Shown here: positions 23,350 to 35,457 of the stretch, piece by piece | How positions within the stretch are numbered: position 1 is the first letter of the stretch | Layout of the letters: each line of letters opens with the position of its first letter | Assembly (NCBI GenBank): GCA_002286715.1 | Contig: NSJX01000001.1 | Coordinates: 993,835-1,057,834 of the forward strand | Direction of reading: 5' to 3' | Length of the DNA: 64,000 nt | DNA from: Dentipellis sp. KUC8613 | Lineage: Eukaryota; Basidiomycota; Agaricomycetes; Russulales; Hericiaceae | Made by a program: the position numbers and the translations under genes | Notes under the pieces: model-generated | Database searches by the model: none | Seen by the model: the letters and a program-made list of their open reading frames with translations, nothing else | Told to the model about the DNA's origin: nothing

Positions 23350-23466
23350 CTGTGCTGTGTCAGCGTTATGGCGTCAGACGCGTCGGGCGTCCGAGACTTG
23401 AAAAGCGCTAAAGCCGACTAGAGCAAAGACCAGGCCTGCCCAACGTTCAATGCTCCTCCTGCCGCC
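23350..23466. promoter_or_regulatory. 117-bp divergent promoter (PHAF1-like / DUF2985 protein)
   Basis: The two ATGs are 117 bp apart, so the promoters must overlap. The interval has no obvious TATA box on either strand. Confidence 0.55.
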
Positions 23467-25823
23467 ATGCCTTCCGTCCGTGTAAGGCGCAGTAACTACT
23501 CCCAGCTCTCAGACTTGTCCTCCTCGCCCCTCAATCCCGACTCTCCTCGCCGCGACACCCTCGCTTCAACCCCGCAGCGTCCAGCTCTCGATTCTGGCAC
23601 CAGCAGAATATACTCCTCCGTTCGCAGACAATCCGATGCTCTCCGCCCTCCCCCTCGCGACATATTCTCGTCCCCAGTTCGCCATCGTGGCCGTGCCTCT
23701 ACCTTCACCGCAGGCACAACACCTCGCTCGCTCGGCGCACTCGCTCCTATCCACCGCACCTCTGCGGGTGACACCATATTCCAGGGTGCATCCGCTGATG
23801 TTGCTATCCCCGACATTGGCGAACGCCTCATGCGCGTGGGCAGCGCTATAAGCTTCTCACATAGCGCTCACAGTGCCCGCGACGAAGACTCGGACTCCGA
23901 CGAAGACGACCCCGACAAGGTGCGCGAGGACCACCACGATGAAGATATCGTCGAGCACCTCGAGGTTATCGGTGAGTCTCGGCTTACGAATATCTTCCCC
24001 GTCCCTGCCAACGCCTGTCATAGATCCACAAGTCGCCACAGTCTCTAATCTCGCCAATGCGGCTAACGCCATCCTGATGTTCGTCTTCGCGATCCACCCC
24101 TGCGTTTCCGTACTGACATCGACTGCAGACCCCCGCTTTCCTTCTATTCCCGCAAACCTGTCGTTGTTCTTCCCCGCATCGAACGAGATGTAGAAGCCCT
24201 CGCTGGGGACAGCAGCGATGAGCTTGACCGTCATGTTGAAGATGTCCTTCGCAAGCGGGACAAGTTCAGGCGTATCATGCGAGGCGTCTGGTCGTTCCTC
24301 AAGACTCGTGAGTGCCCACTCTTTCTCTTGGCACCCCGCTGTTGGCTGACGTCGGTCTACATTCAGCCATAGGTGTTAGTGCTGGCATTCGTGTTCAAGT
24401 GAATTACTGAAGCTCAGACCGTCTGCTCTTTAGATATGTGTTGGCATATACGGCTTCCTGGTCGGTGCGTGTCACGGTTCCCGGACCCTGGAGCCTCTGA
24501 GACTGACAGAACCTCTAGTCTTTTGGGGCGCGGCCATTGTTGTGTTCTTGATAAGAATGATCAACTTTCACAATCGCTACACTCAAGACTTCTGGGTTGA
24601 GATCAGCTCACAGATTGAGAATGGTGCGGGACCCCGTTGAAAGCTGTTCCAACTTTGCTAACGCAACCACAGGCTTATTCTGTGTCACTGGAATTGGCCT
24701 CCTCCCATGGCGTATAGTTGACACTTATCGTTCGTTTCTTTATGCTCAGTAGGCCGAACAAGCTGGCTAATTTCTTGTTGACAGGAATAATCAAAATATG
24801 GTACTACAAGTACCGAACACGCAAATTACGACGCCTATCCGGCATTCCCGAGCTATATGATGAAGACGATCTTCCCGACCCCATTTACGACGAAAACTAC
24901 GTCCATGTACTATCAGAAAAACAGCAAGCCGACTTGCACTATCGTACGTTTCTTATCGCATCGACTACGTGTCCAGACGTTGATGTGGCGCTAGAACAAC
25001 AAAAATTTATGAAATCCCAGACATGGTATCGTCCGCATGGAACAGAGACACATCGGGTGCGTTTGCGTCGCCTCATCATCATTCACTTTTGACAAAGGTA
25101 CTGATCCTCCTTGTGCCCTCGTCCATAGGCTTTCCCCATCAAGTGAGTTTTCACGCTCATGCTTGTCCCTGGCGTGAAATGTCTAACATCCTGCCAGTAC
25201 CGCACTACTCATTATCTGTTTAAACGATGGCAACTCGCTCTTCCAGGTGAGTTCCGAATCTGATCTGCGGTGCCTTATTTCTGACATCAGCTGCTCCGCA
25301 ATCCGCAATCCAGATGGGCCTCGCAGGCTGCCAATGGGGACTCGACCGGTACGCACGGACGCCGATCTTCGTTATGCCATTACGCCACAGCTAAGCCTCC
25401 GACTCCCACAGATTCCAGCGTCCGGTCTGGACGACGGCGATTCTCATCCCCGGGGCGTTCCTCTGCGGAATCGCCTCGGGTGTCTACATCTGGCGCGGCA
25501 GCCAGAAGACCAAGCGCACTGAGCAAGTAGAACGCTACCTCCGGGATGCGTTGCGGATGGACGACGGCACGCCCCCGAAGGAAGGGGACGCAGCCTCGGG
25601 GTCGAGTGGCAATGGGCTCCTCGATGCATCGCTGTCGCGCCTTACGGAGCAGGAAAAGCAGCAGCAGCAGCTTCAGGCGCTAAAGAACGGCAACGCGCTC
25701 GTGGAGAAGGACACCCCCACGCCCTCGCCCGCACACACGCCTAAGCCGCGCATGCTGCGTAGGCCGTCCTCGCAGGCCCCCGGCATCGTCATCGAGGAAG
25801 AGATGACGATACCGGCGAGATAG
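23467..25823 (+). CDS. DUF2985 integral membrane protein
   Basis: Fungal membrane protein of unknown function. Thirteen exons join in frame (23467-23971, 24024-24078, 24129-24307, 24367-24374, 24434-24464, 24519-24623, 24673-24729, 24785-24943, 24995-25056, 25129-25142, 25198-25246, 25314-25348, 25412-25823) to 556 aa. The N-terminal 170 residues are disordered and Ser/Arg/acidic. Hydrophobic segments follow: WSFLKTPIG/ICVGIYGFLV, VFWGAAIVVFLIRMI, FCVTGIGLLPWRI, NTALLIICLNDGNSLFQ and AILIPGAFLCGIASGVYIW. The motif THR/AFPIN followed by the LNDG, MGLAGCQWGLDR and RPVWTT segments is the DUF2985 core. Two exons are only 8 and 14 nt, and both are needed to keep the conserved frame. The C-tail has a poly-Gln stretch and Pro/Thr repeats. 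Confidence 0.88.
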
Positions 25824-26545
25824 ACGTACGCATGCACACATAATACCTGCGCCGCCCCCCGCGCATCGATACTCGGCGCCGCGGGCCCCCTTTTGGTTTC
25901 TTGTCATCACGGATTTTGCATGTTGTCTGTATGTTATTTGTACGGTAATGCATGTATTACTTTTTACCTGCGCCCACGCCCAGATACATTTAGTCGTGTC
26001 GGCGGGCCCCTTTTTCATCCCCTTCTGCTTCAGCTTTTAATCACACACTACACCCATCACCCCGGCATGTATCGTTTATCTATCAGAATTTCTACGACCA
26101 TGTCTTCATTTCGTGTTAGTTTTACAACACGTACACGTACCATTTACGCTCATCCGACAGAATAGAGTGTGTTCCTTGAATACACGGGAGTCTTGACGCA
26201 ATCATCACACAGGAAAGTACTTGGACATAATTGCGGTTCATATTGCAGAATGCGCAAAGGGATTGTTGAAATCCGGACTACTACTGACAAACACCTACGC
26301 CCCATGCCTCCGTCATGCCCCCTCAGCGGGACACCAGCCGGGCCACACAGCAGTTCGTCCTGCGTCCCTTGACTGCGTCAATGCAGTTTTCAAGTATATC
26401 GCGTCTCCGGCGCGCGCCGGAGAGCCGCGTCTTCGTCAACATCTCGCCACAACTTCGACTTCGAGGTCAATAATACAGAGCAGGCTGCTGTTGAGAGCTC
26501 TGATAAGTTAACCGGTTTGCTGTTGAAGCGCAAGACATATGGCGT
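25824..26545. other. Convergent intergenic region
   Basis: About 720 bp between the 3' ends of the DUF2985 gene and MET6. It contains a GC-rich segment just after the stop and an A/T-richer stretch from 25900 to 26200. No gene, repeat or RNA could be supported. Confidence 0.5.
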
Positions 26546-29227
26546 TTAAGCGTGCGCCTGGCGCGCCCAGCGGGCGGCGGCGACGAGGTTGCTGAGCGAC
26601 GCTGCGGAAGAAAAGATGTCAGCATCGGCACAAATTTTCACATGCCATTATAGAACTTACCCTCAGTCTCCTTCCAGCCACGGGTCTTGAGACCGCAGTC
26701 CTAAGAACAAAAGGAGGTCAGGTCCATACTGGCTACACATCCCATAAACACTTACAGGGTTAACAAAGAGGAGGGAGTCGGGGAGGATGGCAAGCATGGC
26801 CGCGACGCGGTCCTTGATCTCCTGCTCGCCAGGAACACGGGGCGAGTGGATGTCGTAGACACCAGGGCCGATCTGGTTGGAGTAGCCGTACTGCTTGAAG
26901 GTGTTGAGGAGCTTCATGTCGCTCTTCGACGCCTCGATGGAGATGACGTCAGCGTCAAGGCGCTGGATGGAGGGGAAGATGTCGTCGAAGTCGGAGTAGC
27001 AGAAGTGGGAGTGGGTCTGGAGAGCATCGGTGACGCCAGCGGTAGAGAGCTTGAACGAGTCAACGGCCCACTTGAGGTACTCGTCCCAGTCCGAGCGACG
27101 GAGGGGAAGACCCTCACGGATGGCGGGCTCATCGACCTGGATAGCCTGGATGCCGGCCTTCTCGAGGTCGATGACCTCATCACGAAGGGCAAGCGCCAAC
27201 TGCTTGGACTGGAGCTCGCGGGAGACATCGGCACGAGGGAAGGACCAGTTCAAGATGGTGACGGGGCCGGTGAGCATACCCTTCATGGGCAGCTTCGTGA
27301 CGCTCTGGGCATAGCTGCTCCACTTGACGGTGATGGGGCCGGGGCGGCTGACGTCGGAGACGATAATGGGAGGGCGGACGTAGCTAAAAGGCGGAAGATT
27401 AAAATCGAAACCACGAAGAGGGACAAGCAATGACTTACCGAGAACCGTAGCTCTGTACCCAAGCGTTCTGGGTGAAGACGAAGCCGTTGAGGTGTTCGCC
27501 GAAATACTGCACCATGTCGTTACGCTCAGGCTCGCCGTGCACGAGGAGGTCGAGGCCAATGCGCTCCTGGAAACGAACGACACTCTCGATCTCCTTCTTG
27601 AGGAAGTCCTCGTACTCCTGCTCAGTGATCTCACCCTTGGTGAACTTGGCACGAGCTTGACGGATCTCCTTCGTTTGCTAGAGATAATGTAAGATTACGA
27701 CCAAATGCGAAAGCAATGCAAATACGAACAGGGAAGGAGCCGATGGTTGTGGTGGGGAACTTGGGAAGGTGAAGATGCTTCGCCTGGACCTCTTTGCGGA
27801 CGGCAAACGGACTCTTGCGCTCAAGCATGTCGGGAGTGATAGCAGCAACGCGCTTGCGGACGGCATCATCAGAGGTGCGCTCAAATTCACGGCGCTTGGC
27901 AATGGAAGTCCTGTTCTCCTCGAGGGCCTTGGTGACCGCGGCATCCTGAGAACCAGAGAGAGCCTTGGCGAGGGTAGCAACCTCGGCAGCCTTCTCGGTG
28001 GCAAAAGAGAACCAATCCTTCTGCTCCGGCGTGAGCTTCTTCTCAGACTCGAGGGTCACAGGCGTGTGAAGGAGAGACGAGGAAGTAGCAATGATGACAC
28101 GGTCCTGACCAAGGGCGTCCACGGCCTTCTGACCGAGCTTGAGAGCAGCCTGGAAATCGGTCTTCCAGATGTTACGGCCGGAGACGACACCGAGAGAGAG
28201 GACGATGTTGGTGGGCTTGATGGCAGCAAGCACGCTGTCGAGCTGACCCGGGGCACGGTCCAGGTCGATGTGGAGACCGGCCACAGGGAGCTTCGCGACG
28301 AAGTTCACATTGGAGTCAAGACGACCGAAGTACGTGGTGAGGAGGATCTTGGGAGCAACAGGAGCGAGCTCGGTGTATGCGGAGGTGTACTCCTTCGCGT
28401 ACTCGGCAGCCTTGTCGAGGACGAGGATAGGCTCGTCGACCTGAACCCACTCAGCACCCGCAGCTTTGAGGTCAGCGAGGAGCTGCTTGTAGACAGGAAG
28501 GAGCTTGGGGAGGAGAGAGATGGGCTGGAAACCAGCCTTGGCTTCCTTAGAGGCCTTTCCCAGGACGAGGAAAGACACGGGGCCGAGAACAACAGGGCGG
28601 GTCTCAATGCCAAGTGCCTTGGCCTCCTTGTACTCCTCGACAGCCTTGTTGAAGTTGAGCTTGAAGTCCGTCTCGTCAGAGAACTCCGGGACGACGAAGT
28701 GGTAGTTGGAGTCAAACCTAGCAGAAACCAAGATCAGTCATGCAGTTCGGCGTCAACGTTTAGCTTACTCACCATTTCTTCATCTCCGAAGCAGGGACAT
28801 CCACACCGTCGGCCTGACGGCCACGACCCATGGCAAAGTAAACATCGAGAGGAGACAGACCGAGGCCGACGTAACGCTTGGGGATGACATTGAAGGCCGC
28901 GGAGTGGTCAAGAACGTGGTCGTAGAGAGAGAACTCGCCGCTGTGTGACGATGATCATTGATAAGTGATCCACGGACTGCGAGACTATCACTCACCTCGG
29001 GACGAAGTCGACGCCCTTGGACTTGACGGTGGTCCAGTTGCTCTTCTTGACATCGGCCGCAGCCTGGGTCAACTGGTCGGCGGTGATTTTGCCCGCCCAG
29101 TAAGCCTCGACGGCTTTTTTCACCTCACGGTTCGCACCTAGGGGGTGATTAGGGGCAAATCCTATACGATAGAGGTAAATATGTAGATACCGATGCGAGG
29201 GAAGCCAAGAACACTGGAAGCAACCAT
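26546..29227 (-). CDS. MET6: Cobalamin-independent methionine synthase
   Basis: Transfers the methyl group of 5-methyltetrahydropteroyl-polyglutamate to homocysteine, the last step of methionine synthesis; it needs the polyglutamylated folate made by FPGS. Eight exons (29191-29227, 28996-29137, 28773-28940, 27730-28717, 27439-27677, 26756-27383, 26661-26700, 26546-26601) give 765 aa, the standard length. The N-terminus is [20 protein letters not shown]. The C-terminal barrel has [36 protein letters not shown] and the zinc ligands in [10 protein letters not shown], with the final Cys in NPDCGLKTR. The long antisense open frames here (for example 27769-28887) are codon-bias shadows. Confidence 0.97.
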
Positions 29228-29719
29228 GGTTATGCGGAGAGGGATACGAAGGAAGGAGATGGTGGTGGGGAGGAGGAAGACAGGAAAGCGGAGAATGAGA
29301 CGAGAAATACCTTGAGATTAGCGCTGGCGGCAGGTTCCGATCATGCAAGAGCATCGATGGTGTGCCACTGGTGTGCCCCGCCGCCCGTTATTCGCTCCAT
29401 CGGGTCGTTCGGCCGGCCGGAGCCCTTCATTATCCCCCATCGCACCATTCTTGCCTCATGCTTGCCTTCACACACACCAGCCGTGTCAGACTTCTAATCG
29501 AATGCTGCACGTAACTTGACCTCAATTGATACGCTGATCCCCACCATTTTCTCGTAACAGATCCAGTCAAATGCGTGAATAAGTAGCATATTATTCTCCG
29601 CGGGACGTAAGACTGAGTACAGAGCCGCCTCTATGATATGCAAGAACAGAGTTGTATGTGTGGGAACCGAGGGACGACCAGCACCACCTCGTCAAAATGC
29701 AAATGTTGGCTGTCCGTAC
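29228..29719. other. Intergenic: MET6 promoter and kinase 3' region
   Basis: About 490 bp with the MET6 upstream region (a purine-rich tract at 29225-29310) and the 3' flank of the kinase gene. No additional gene is seen. Confidence 0.5.
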
Positions 29720-31110
29720 TCAAACTTCCAACTTTTCGAGACTCTCCACATCAAGATCCTCAGCCTTTGGTACCGGATCCGCGAGGAGGGGAGACCCAAC
29801 GGGTAATAAAACAGCTTCGCAGAGGCCTTCATCGTCTGAAAGAGGTGGGACTTCGGCAACTGGATGTGTGGGATGCGTCTCGGGAGTAATGGGCCCAGCG
29901 CTGTCAGCCGACGAAGTGTCATCGCTGGATTTGAGGAGAGGCGCGCGTTGTGCCGGAGTGTCGCGTGGGGGACGATTGACGGGCCCGTGGAAGTCGGAAT
30001 AAACGAGCGCAAGAATTTCGTCGGAGCCGAAAGAGCTCGAGCACGAGGAGCATGTACTGCAAGGACTATTTGGATCGCTCTTTTCGGACGAGGCTTCGGA
30101 AGCGAAGAGTAGATCTTGTCCCCTCCCTTGCCCGGCGTAAAGGATGGCATTATCTTGGACGACGACGGAAGCTCGCTGCAACTCCCGATCTGTCATGAAG
30201 AACGTGTCCATTTCTTGCACGGCTACCCGGAGCTGAGAAAGTGTTATGCGGCAGTGGGGAGTGAGGGTGAAAATCCTCCGGAAGAGCTTGTTTGCCTCCT
30301 TAGAGATTGGCAACATTTCGCGGAGGTAAAGAACATCCTCGAGGAAGGCCGAAAAGCAAGCATCTTGAGTGACCGCGTATCGCCAAGGATTGCGATTGGT
30401 GATCATGTTGATGAGGATGATTCCAAGAGCCCAAACGTCGCTGGGAGCTGTTGCGTATTCCTTCAGACGCAGATCACGTCTGAGGCACTCTGATAAAAAG
30501 TTAGCAGATGTGCGTAGTGTTTGATTGAAATAAGCTTGCCTGGACTCATATAATACGAACTACCGCAACGGAACTCGTCGACGACGAATCTGCCGGTAGC
30601 CAGTCCAAAGTCAGCCAGCTGGAGGTGGGTGCCATCTTTCGAGCAAAGGATGTTCTCGGGCTTCAGATCTCGATGAAAGACTCCTCTTCTATGACAGTGG
30701 TCGACAGCATCGATCAGTTGAGTAAAGACCAGCTTTACAAGTTCATCGTTGCGCCAGTAGGTGTTGCGTGTGGTGATGAATCCAAAAAGATCTCCCCCGG
30801 GGCAAAAGTCGAAGACCATGAACAGGTGCTCTGCGTCTTCGAAACTCCGGTGTAAGGTGACGATATTGGGGTGACCAGATACTTGGGAGTGAAGCGCCCG
30901 CTCGCTGGCGTGGAAGTCGAAGGTGTGTTCGCGAGGATTGAGTTTGCTAAGACACTTGACAGCATATTGTACCCCGTCCTGCGAAGCAACGTCGACGGCG
31001 CGATAGACAACCCCGTAGGCTCCAGAGCCTAGGACCTCGAGCAATAAGAGGGTACCGTTGTCGATTGTATCGCCGACTAGATTAGAGCAGCCAGGCTTGA
31101 AGTGAACCAT
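29720..31110 (-). CDS. Ser/Thr protein kinase, Ran1/Pat1-SKS1-VHS1 type
   Basis: Two exons (30540-31110, 29720-30489) give 446 aa. The kinase domain spans about residues 20-310: glycine loop LGSGAYGVVYRAVD, catalytic Lys in YAVKCL, HRDLKPENIL, ADFGLATG, and DVWALGIILINMITNRNPW. The set HPNIVTLHRSF, GGDLFGFI, GVFHRDLK and CGSSYYMSPE is typical of fungal Ran1-like kinases (fission yeast Ran1 represses meiosis; budding yeast Sks1/Vhs1 act in nutrient and cell-cycle control). The tail is Ser/Asp/Pro-rich with CSTCSSCSSS. The single intron (30490-30539) has a GC donor (CCAG/gcaagc): the exon junction restores SPE at the end of the activation segment. Biological role is inferred only from family. 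Confidence 0.88.
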
Positions 31111-31794
31111 GACAGCAGATAGTTCAAAGTACTGTTGTAGACGTTGTAAAACGTAGAAGGTGAGGGTTGAAAGGCAAAGTGTGTATGAACTCAACTCCCG
31201 CCTGCCGCATGCTTTATACCAGACGTTTCGGATACAGAGTACAGGTTTTGCGGGTCGGATAGTATACTTCCCATAGCTGCGGAACTTTGGCCGCTCGGAA
31301 GGCTGTACCACGGAAGGCTTGAGGTCGACGAGACTTGGTGGTCCGAGACGCGGAAGAGGAACCCGCGGCGGGCGGGTAACGTGAGTAGAACCGACAGTCA
31401 CGTGGTGTTACATCCGGCCCGGGCCTGGACCCCGCTGGACCTGCATCCTGAACTTGACCTGAGGTTCCTCGTCACCGAACGTGTCATATGGCCCTGCGAC
31501 ATACGCTCCTCCTAGCTTCAGATAGTCTTCTAATAAATGAATCAATATTCCTGTTTTTTGAACTGAAATTTGGTGCATTCAGGAACGTCCGCCGATCGAC
31601 CATCGTTTTTCCTCCCTGCTCGGAAACAGATCTCAGTGACAGATAATGGACGACTATGTATGACATTCGGTCTTTTTTATCAGATGAGGACCTAGAATTG
31701 AGAGGTGCGGTCCGTCCGTACCGTCATATCTTCCAGAGGTATAAGTGAGTGCACTCAGCCTCGTCATCTCCGTCCTTCTCCCACCACAACCATC
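31111..31794. promoter_or_regulatory. Divergent promoter region kinase / xylitol dehydrogenase
   Basis: About 680 bp between two divergent ATGs. GC-rich between 31300 and 31440, A/T-richer near 31530-31680. No open frame of interest. Confidence 0.5.
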
Positions 31795-33455
31795 ATGACT
31801 GACAACCCCTCTTTCGTGTTGCACGGTATTGATAACGTTGCATACGAAGAAAGGCCTGTACCCCAAAGTAAGTCAGCGGTCAGACAGGAGCTCCGATACT
31901 GACATGGGTATTCGCAGTCGGTGATGACGATGTTTTGGTAGAGGTCAAGAAAACAGGTGGGCAACCCTCTCTTCAGTGTCTCTCAGTCCCATTCTGATAA
32001 TCCCTCCACAGGTATCTGCGGATCAGACGTACGTTTGCAGATATTGCAATCATTTCCCCTCGGCGCTGAATTCTCTGCAGGTTCACTATCTTGCTCACGG
32101 TCGCATCGGGGACTTTGTTGTTGAGAACCCTATGGTATACATTTTCGTGATGGGAATTTATAGAGCACGTACTCAAATATACGGCCCACAGGTTCTTGGC
32201 CATGAGTCTGCTGGTGTAGTGAACAAAGGTGAAAGCTCTGTCCTAGTGGTTGTATAGGTCTGACTGATTACATCTCATTATCAGTCGGCAAAAGCGTGAA
32301 GAGTGTCAAGGTAGGCGATCGTGTAGCCATGGAGCCAGGTGTCTCTTGCCGCAAGTGCGAGGAATGCAAGAGGGGTCGCTATCAGGTATCATCATGTCTA
32401 GACACTACTCACATCTACAAAGGATCTCATGATGCTCTGCAGCTCTGCCCTGATATGGCATTCGCTGCCACTCCCCCTTACGACGGTACTCTGGCTCGCT
32501 ACTATCGTCTCCCCGCCGACCTTGTATATCCGCTTCCGGCGAACCTGACTCTTGAAGATGGTGCTATGGTAGGCTCTTTGTGTTTCCCTGGTAAACGCAA
32601 CTCACCCTTTTCGTCTGTAGATGGAGCCTCTTTCAGTCGCAGTACATTCTGTCTCTACGCTGGCTCAGCTGAGGCCCAACCAGACTGTAGCTATCTTCGG
32701 ATGTGGACCTGTGGGCCTCCTCTGCATGGCTGTGGCCAAGGCTTTTGGGGCCTCCCGCATCGTTGCGATCGATATCGTGCCCAGCCGTCTGGAATTCGCC
32801 AAGTCGTATGCTGCGACAGAAACCTTCCTGCCTCCGAAGCCCGAAGCGGGCGAGTCCAAGATCGCATACTCCAAGCGTTCCGCCGCTGTCATGAAACAGC
32901 AGCTCAACATCGAGGACCGTGGCGACAAAGCCATCGACGTAGTCCTTGATGCCAGCGGGGCCGAAGTGTCGATCCAGACGGCTCTCTTCATCGCCAAAAT
33001 AGGTGGTATTTTCATCCAGGCATGTCATTTCATCTTCCAACCATACCACTTTCTGATATCGTTTGCAGGTTGGTATGGGCCAGCCCGAAATCACTATTCC
33101 TATCACGCTTCTTCTTGCGAAGGAGCTTACTGTCAAAGGCTCCTTCCGCTATGGGGTGAGTGTTTTCACATCATCATTGAGCATAATATTGATTGTTCTG
33201 TCAGCCTGGAGACTATCACCTTGCAATCGCTCTCGCGGCACAAGGAAAGGTCGACCTTAAGCGTATGGTCACCCACAGGTCTGTCGATATGATTGATCCA
33301 AGACGTTATCCCTTCTCTGATGTGGAACTACTAGATTCGCATTCACGGACGCGGTCACGGCCTTCCAGGCAACCAAGGCCGGCAAGTCTGAGGATGGAAA
33401 ACCTCTGATCAAGGCTGTCATTTCTGGCCCAGACGTCCCCACGGATGCTCTTTGA
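31795..33455 (+). CDS. XYL2: D-xylulose reductase (xylitol dehydrogenase, zinc MDR family)
   Basis: Oxidises xylitol to D-xylulose with NAD+ in pentose use; related sorbitol dehydrogenases share the fold. Eleven exons (31795-31867, 31918-31956, 32012-32028, 32081-32134, 32192-32228, 32285-32385, 32443-32568, 32621-33019, 33069-33155, 33205-33278, 33335-33455) give 375 aa. Catalytic zinc ligands lie in GICGSDVHYL and LGHESAG. The structural zinc Cys set is CRKCEECKRGRYQLC. The Rossmann motif is FGCGPVGLL, and the following DIVPSRLEFA keeps the acidic residue expected for NAD+. Exon 3 is only 17 nt. Intron 8 (33020-33068) has a GC donor (CAG/gcatgt). Xylitol versus sorbitol as main substrate cannot be decided from sequence alone. 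Confidence 0.9.
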
Positions 33456-33827
33456 ATGACGTCGAGAATGCAGTGATCAAAAGAAGCGACCGGTACTAGT
33501 ACGCACTAGACAGAATGAGGGGACACTAGCCTCGAAGATGTAAATTGAAGTGTATGACGACACGTGTATATAACTGCTTTGCAGGATGCGAGTTCTGATG
33601 AATTTAACGTATATATTGACGAGCCGGTATATACATATGAGCTCGACATGAGTAACGTTGGGAGTGTACTGCGACGCCGAGCTGCCAGAACACACTTGAC
33701 GTCACGCGTCGCGTCGTAGCTGCTAGCGCTGGCCATCGAGTTCTTGACTACATAACTAAGGCTTGTTACTAGGATTACACGCGAACAACTCAGCATTCAT
33801 ATCTCTCGCTGTTCGCCATTCGATCCA
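33456..33827. other. Intergenic between XYL2 and the next plus-strand gene
   Basis: About 370 bp, A/T-richer around 33540-33640; the 3' flank of XYL2 and the promoter of the following gene. Nothing else seen. Confidence 0.5.
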
Positions 33828-35393
33828 ATGCCGTTCAAAGCGAGGAACGCGTACTACTTGCGCATATCTTCAACAACCGTCCTGCCTCTTTACGTGAGTT
33901 CAATGCTTCGACGCTCTGCCTCTTGATTCAGCATGTCTCCTTATGACATACAATCTGTATAGCTCTATTTGGATGAGCAGCACACAGGGTGGATGACGGA
34001 TCGAGTACTCCAATGTGTCCTCGCTGACCTTAGGCCGAAGTGAGCGTCACAGATGTTTCAGAGTACAAGATTCCGTCTTACAGATTCTCGTCCACCGTCA
34101 GGATAATTCCGAAGCTGAAAGCAGAAGCTGACGCATATTACGGCCCCGGACCAACTCCTACTAACGCTAAACGAGGTACAGTGGATGTGCATAGAGGAGG
34201 TATGCCCACAACTCGGTAATCACCATTCGCTCATAACCCACTGCGTCAGACACGTATCAATTTGCCTTCTTCTTTCGCGAAGCCGACCAGCACGCCATCC
34301 TTCTGAAGGTGAGTTCTGGACTACAATGAACCTTGCGGTGGTTGATTCGTCCCAGACGAGAGACTTCTTTCTCGCGCCGGTGTCTTCGCTCCCGGCGCCA
34401 GCACCTCCCTCCACTACTGAGCCTGTGCCCAAAACCAAGGCTGGGAAACGAAAAGGGAAGAAATCGGCAGAGAGTACTTCCTCTGACACTAGAAGGAAAA
34501 GACAAAAGAAGACTGCATCGCCTGCTGAGGATCTGGTCGAGGAAGCAGCTGATGGACCTGATGATACGGCGATGAATATTTCCAGCTCGGGTGCACCTCG
34601 TAGATCGACTCGAGCAAGAAAGCCAATACGAGCGGCATATCTTGAAGCTGGCGAGGAGTCCGACGGAGGCCAGGATGATTTCAATGAGCCGGACGATGCT
34701 CCTCAGGATCTCTCTGCCCATGCTAACGCACCTGCGGAAGACTCACGGGCAGATGCAGCCCTTCAGGAAACCTCCGATGGCCTTGTCTCAGTAAAGGACG
34801 AAGACGAAGGCATCAGTGATATTGGGCGACTCAGCGGACGGACAAACCAAGCTACAAGGAGCAGTACGCTTGATCCTCAATTGGGGGCCTTCGAGAACGC
34901 CATGTATGTCGACGACGAAGAGCCAAAACCAAAGTTATCTATGCGTGCTCGATACCAGGGGTTTCTGATCAATGGTCGGTGCCTTTGCGTAGTAGTAGAG
35001 CCATGGCCGCCTGTCCGCTCCAAGTCTCGTGCACCCTCTCTAGCCCCGATGGTGGACACAACAGTTCGTGCGTCTAGCATCGCACCCCCTGACTTCGTGC
35101 CGAGTGGAGGTCATCAAGAGGGTCGAGCCAGGACGCCTCTGTTCCTACCTGACCTCGACCGGGACAGGAGCGAGACTCCAGCTCCCTTCAGGTTCCGCAC
35201 GCTACCTCCCGTACCTTTGTTTGATGACCCAGCGCCGGACGGGAACGAAAGCGGAGGTGATTTGGAGGAGGACGATCTCATGTCGTTCAGTCAGATGTTG
35301 ACCACGACGGGTGGGAGGGCAGGAGGTGGCGACGACGACGACTTTGACGGGGCCGTATTCTTCGCTGATGCAGACGAGGCTAGAGAGTTGTAA
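33828..35393 (+). CDS. Unassigned protein with ordered N-terminus and disordered, NLS-rich tail
   Basis: I do not recognise this protein. Five exons (33828-33893, 33963-34039, 34084-34199, 34250-34308, 34356-35393) join in frame to 451 aa. Residues 1-105 look folded: MPFKARNAYYLRISSTTVLP, LYLDEQHTGWMTDRVLQCVL, then RGTVDVHRGDTYQFAFFFRE. The remainder is low complexity, with basic clusters (KAGKRKGKKS, RRKRQKK) that look like nuclear localisation signals. It also has long acidic and Ser/Pro stretches, and one more hydrophobic, possibly folded island, YQGFLINGRCLCVVVEPWPP, near residue 310. The end is very acidic (GGDDDDFDGAVFFADADEAREL). The composition suggests a chromatin or transcription-associated nuclear protein; this is inference. 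The clean phases of five exons argue that it is real. Confidence 0.75.
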
Positions 35394-35457
35394 TATCGAT
35401 ACATTATGGCACGAGCTCTACATTAATGAGGTAGTAATAGATGATATAAGTATTTGT

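Noticed and set aside
27769..28887. A 372-codon open frame on the plus strand opposite MET6, and another at 26846-27433
   Set aside because: They are the reverse complement of a strongly codon-biased, highly conserved methionine synthase. The predicted peptides are Leu/Glu/Gly-rich with no domain and cross MET6 introns.
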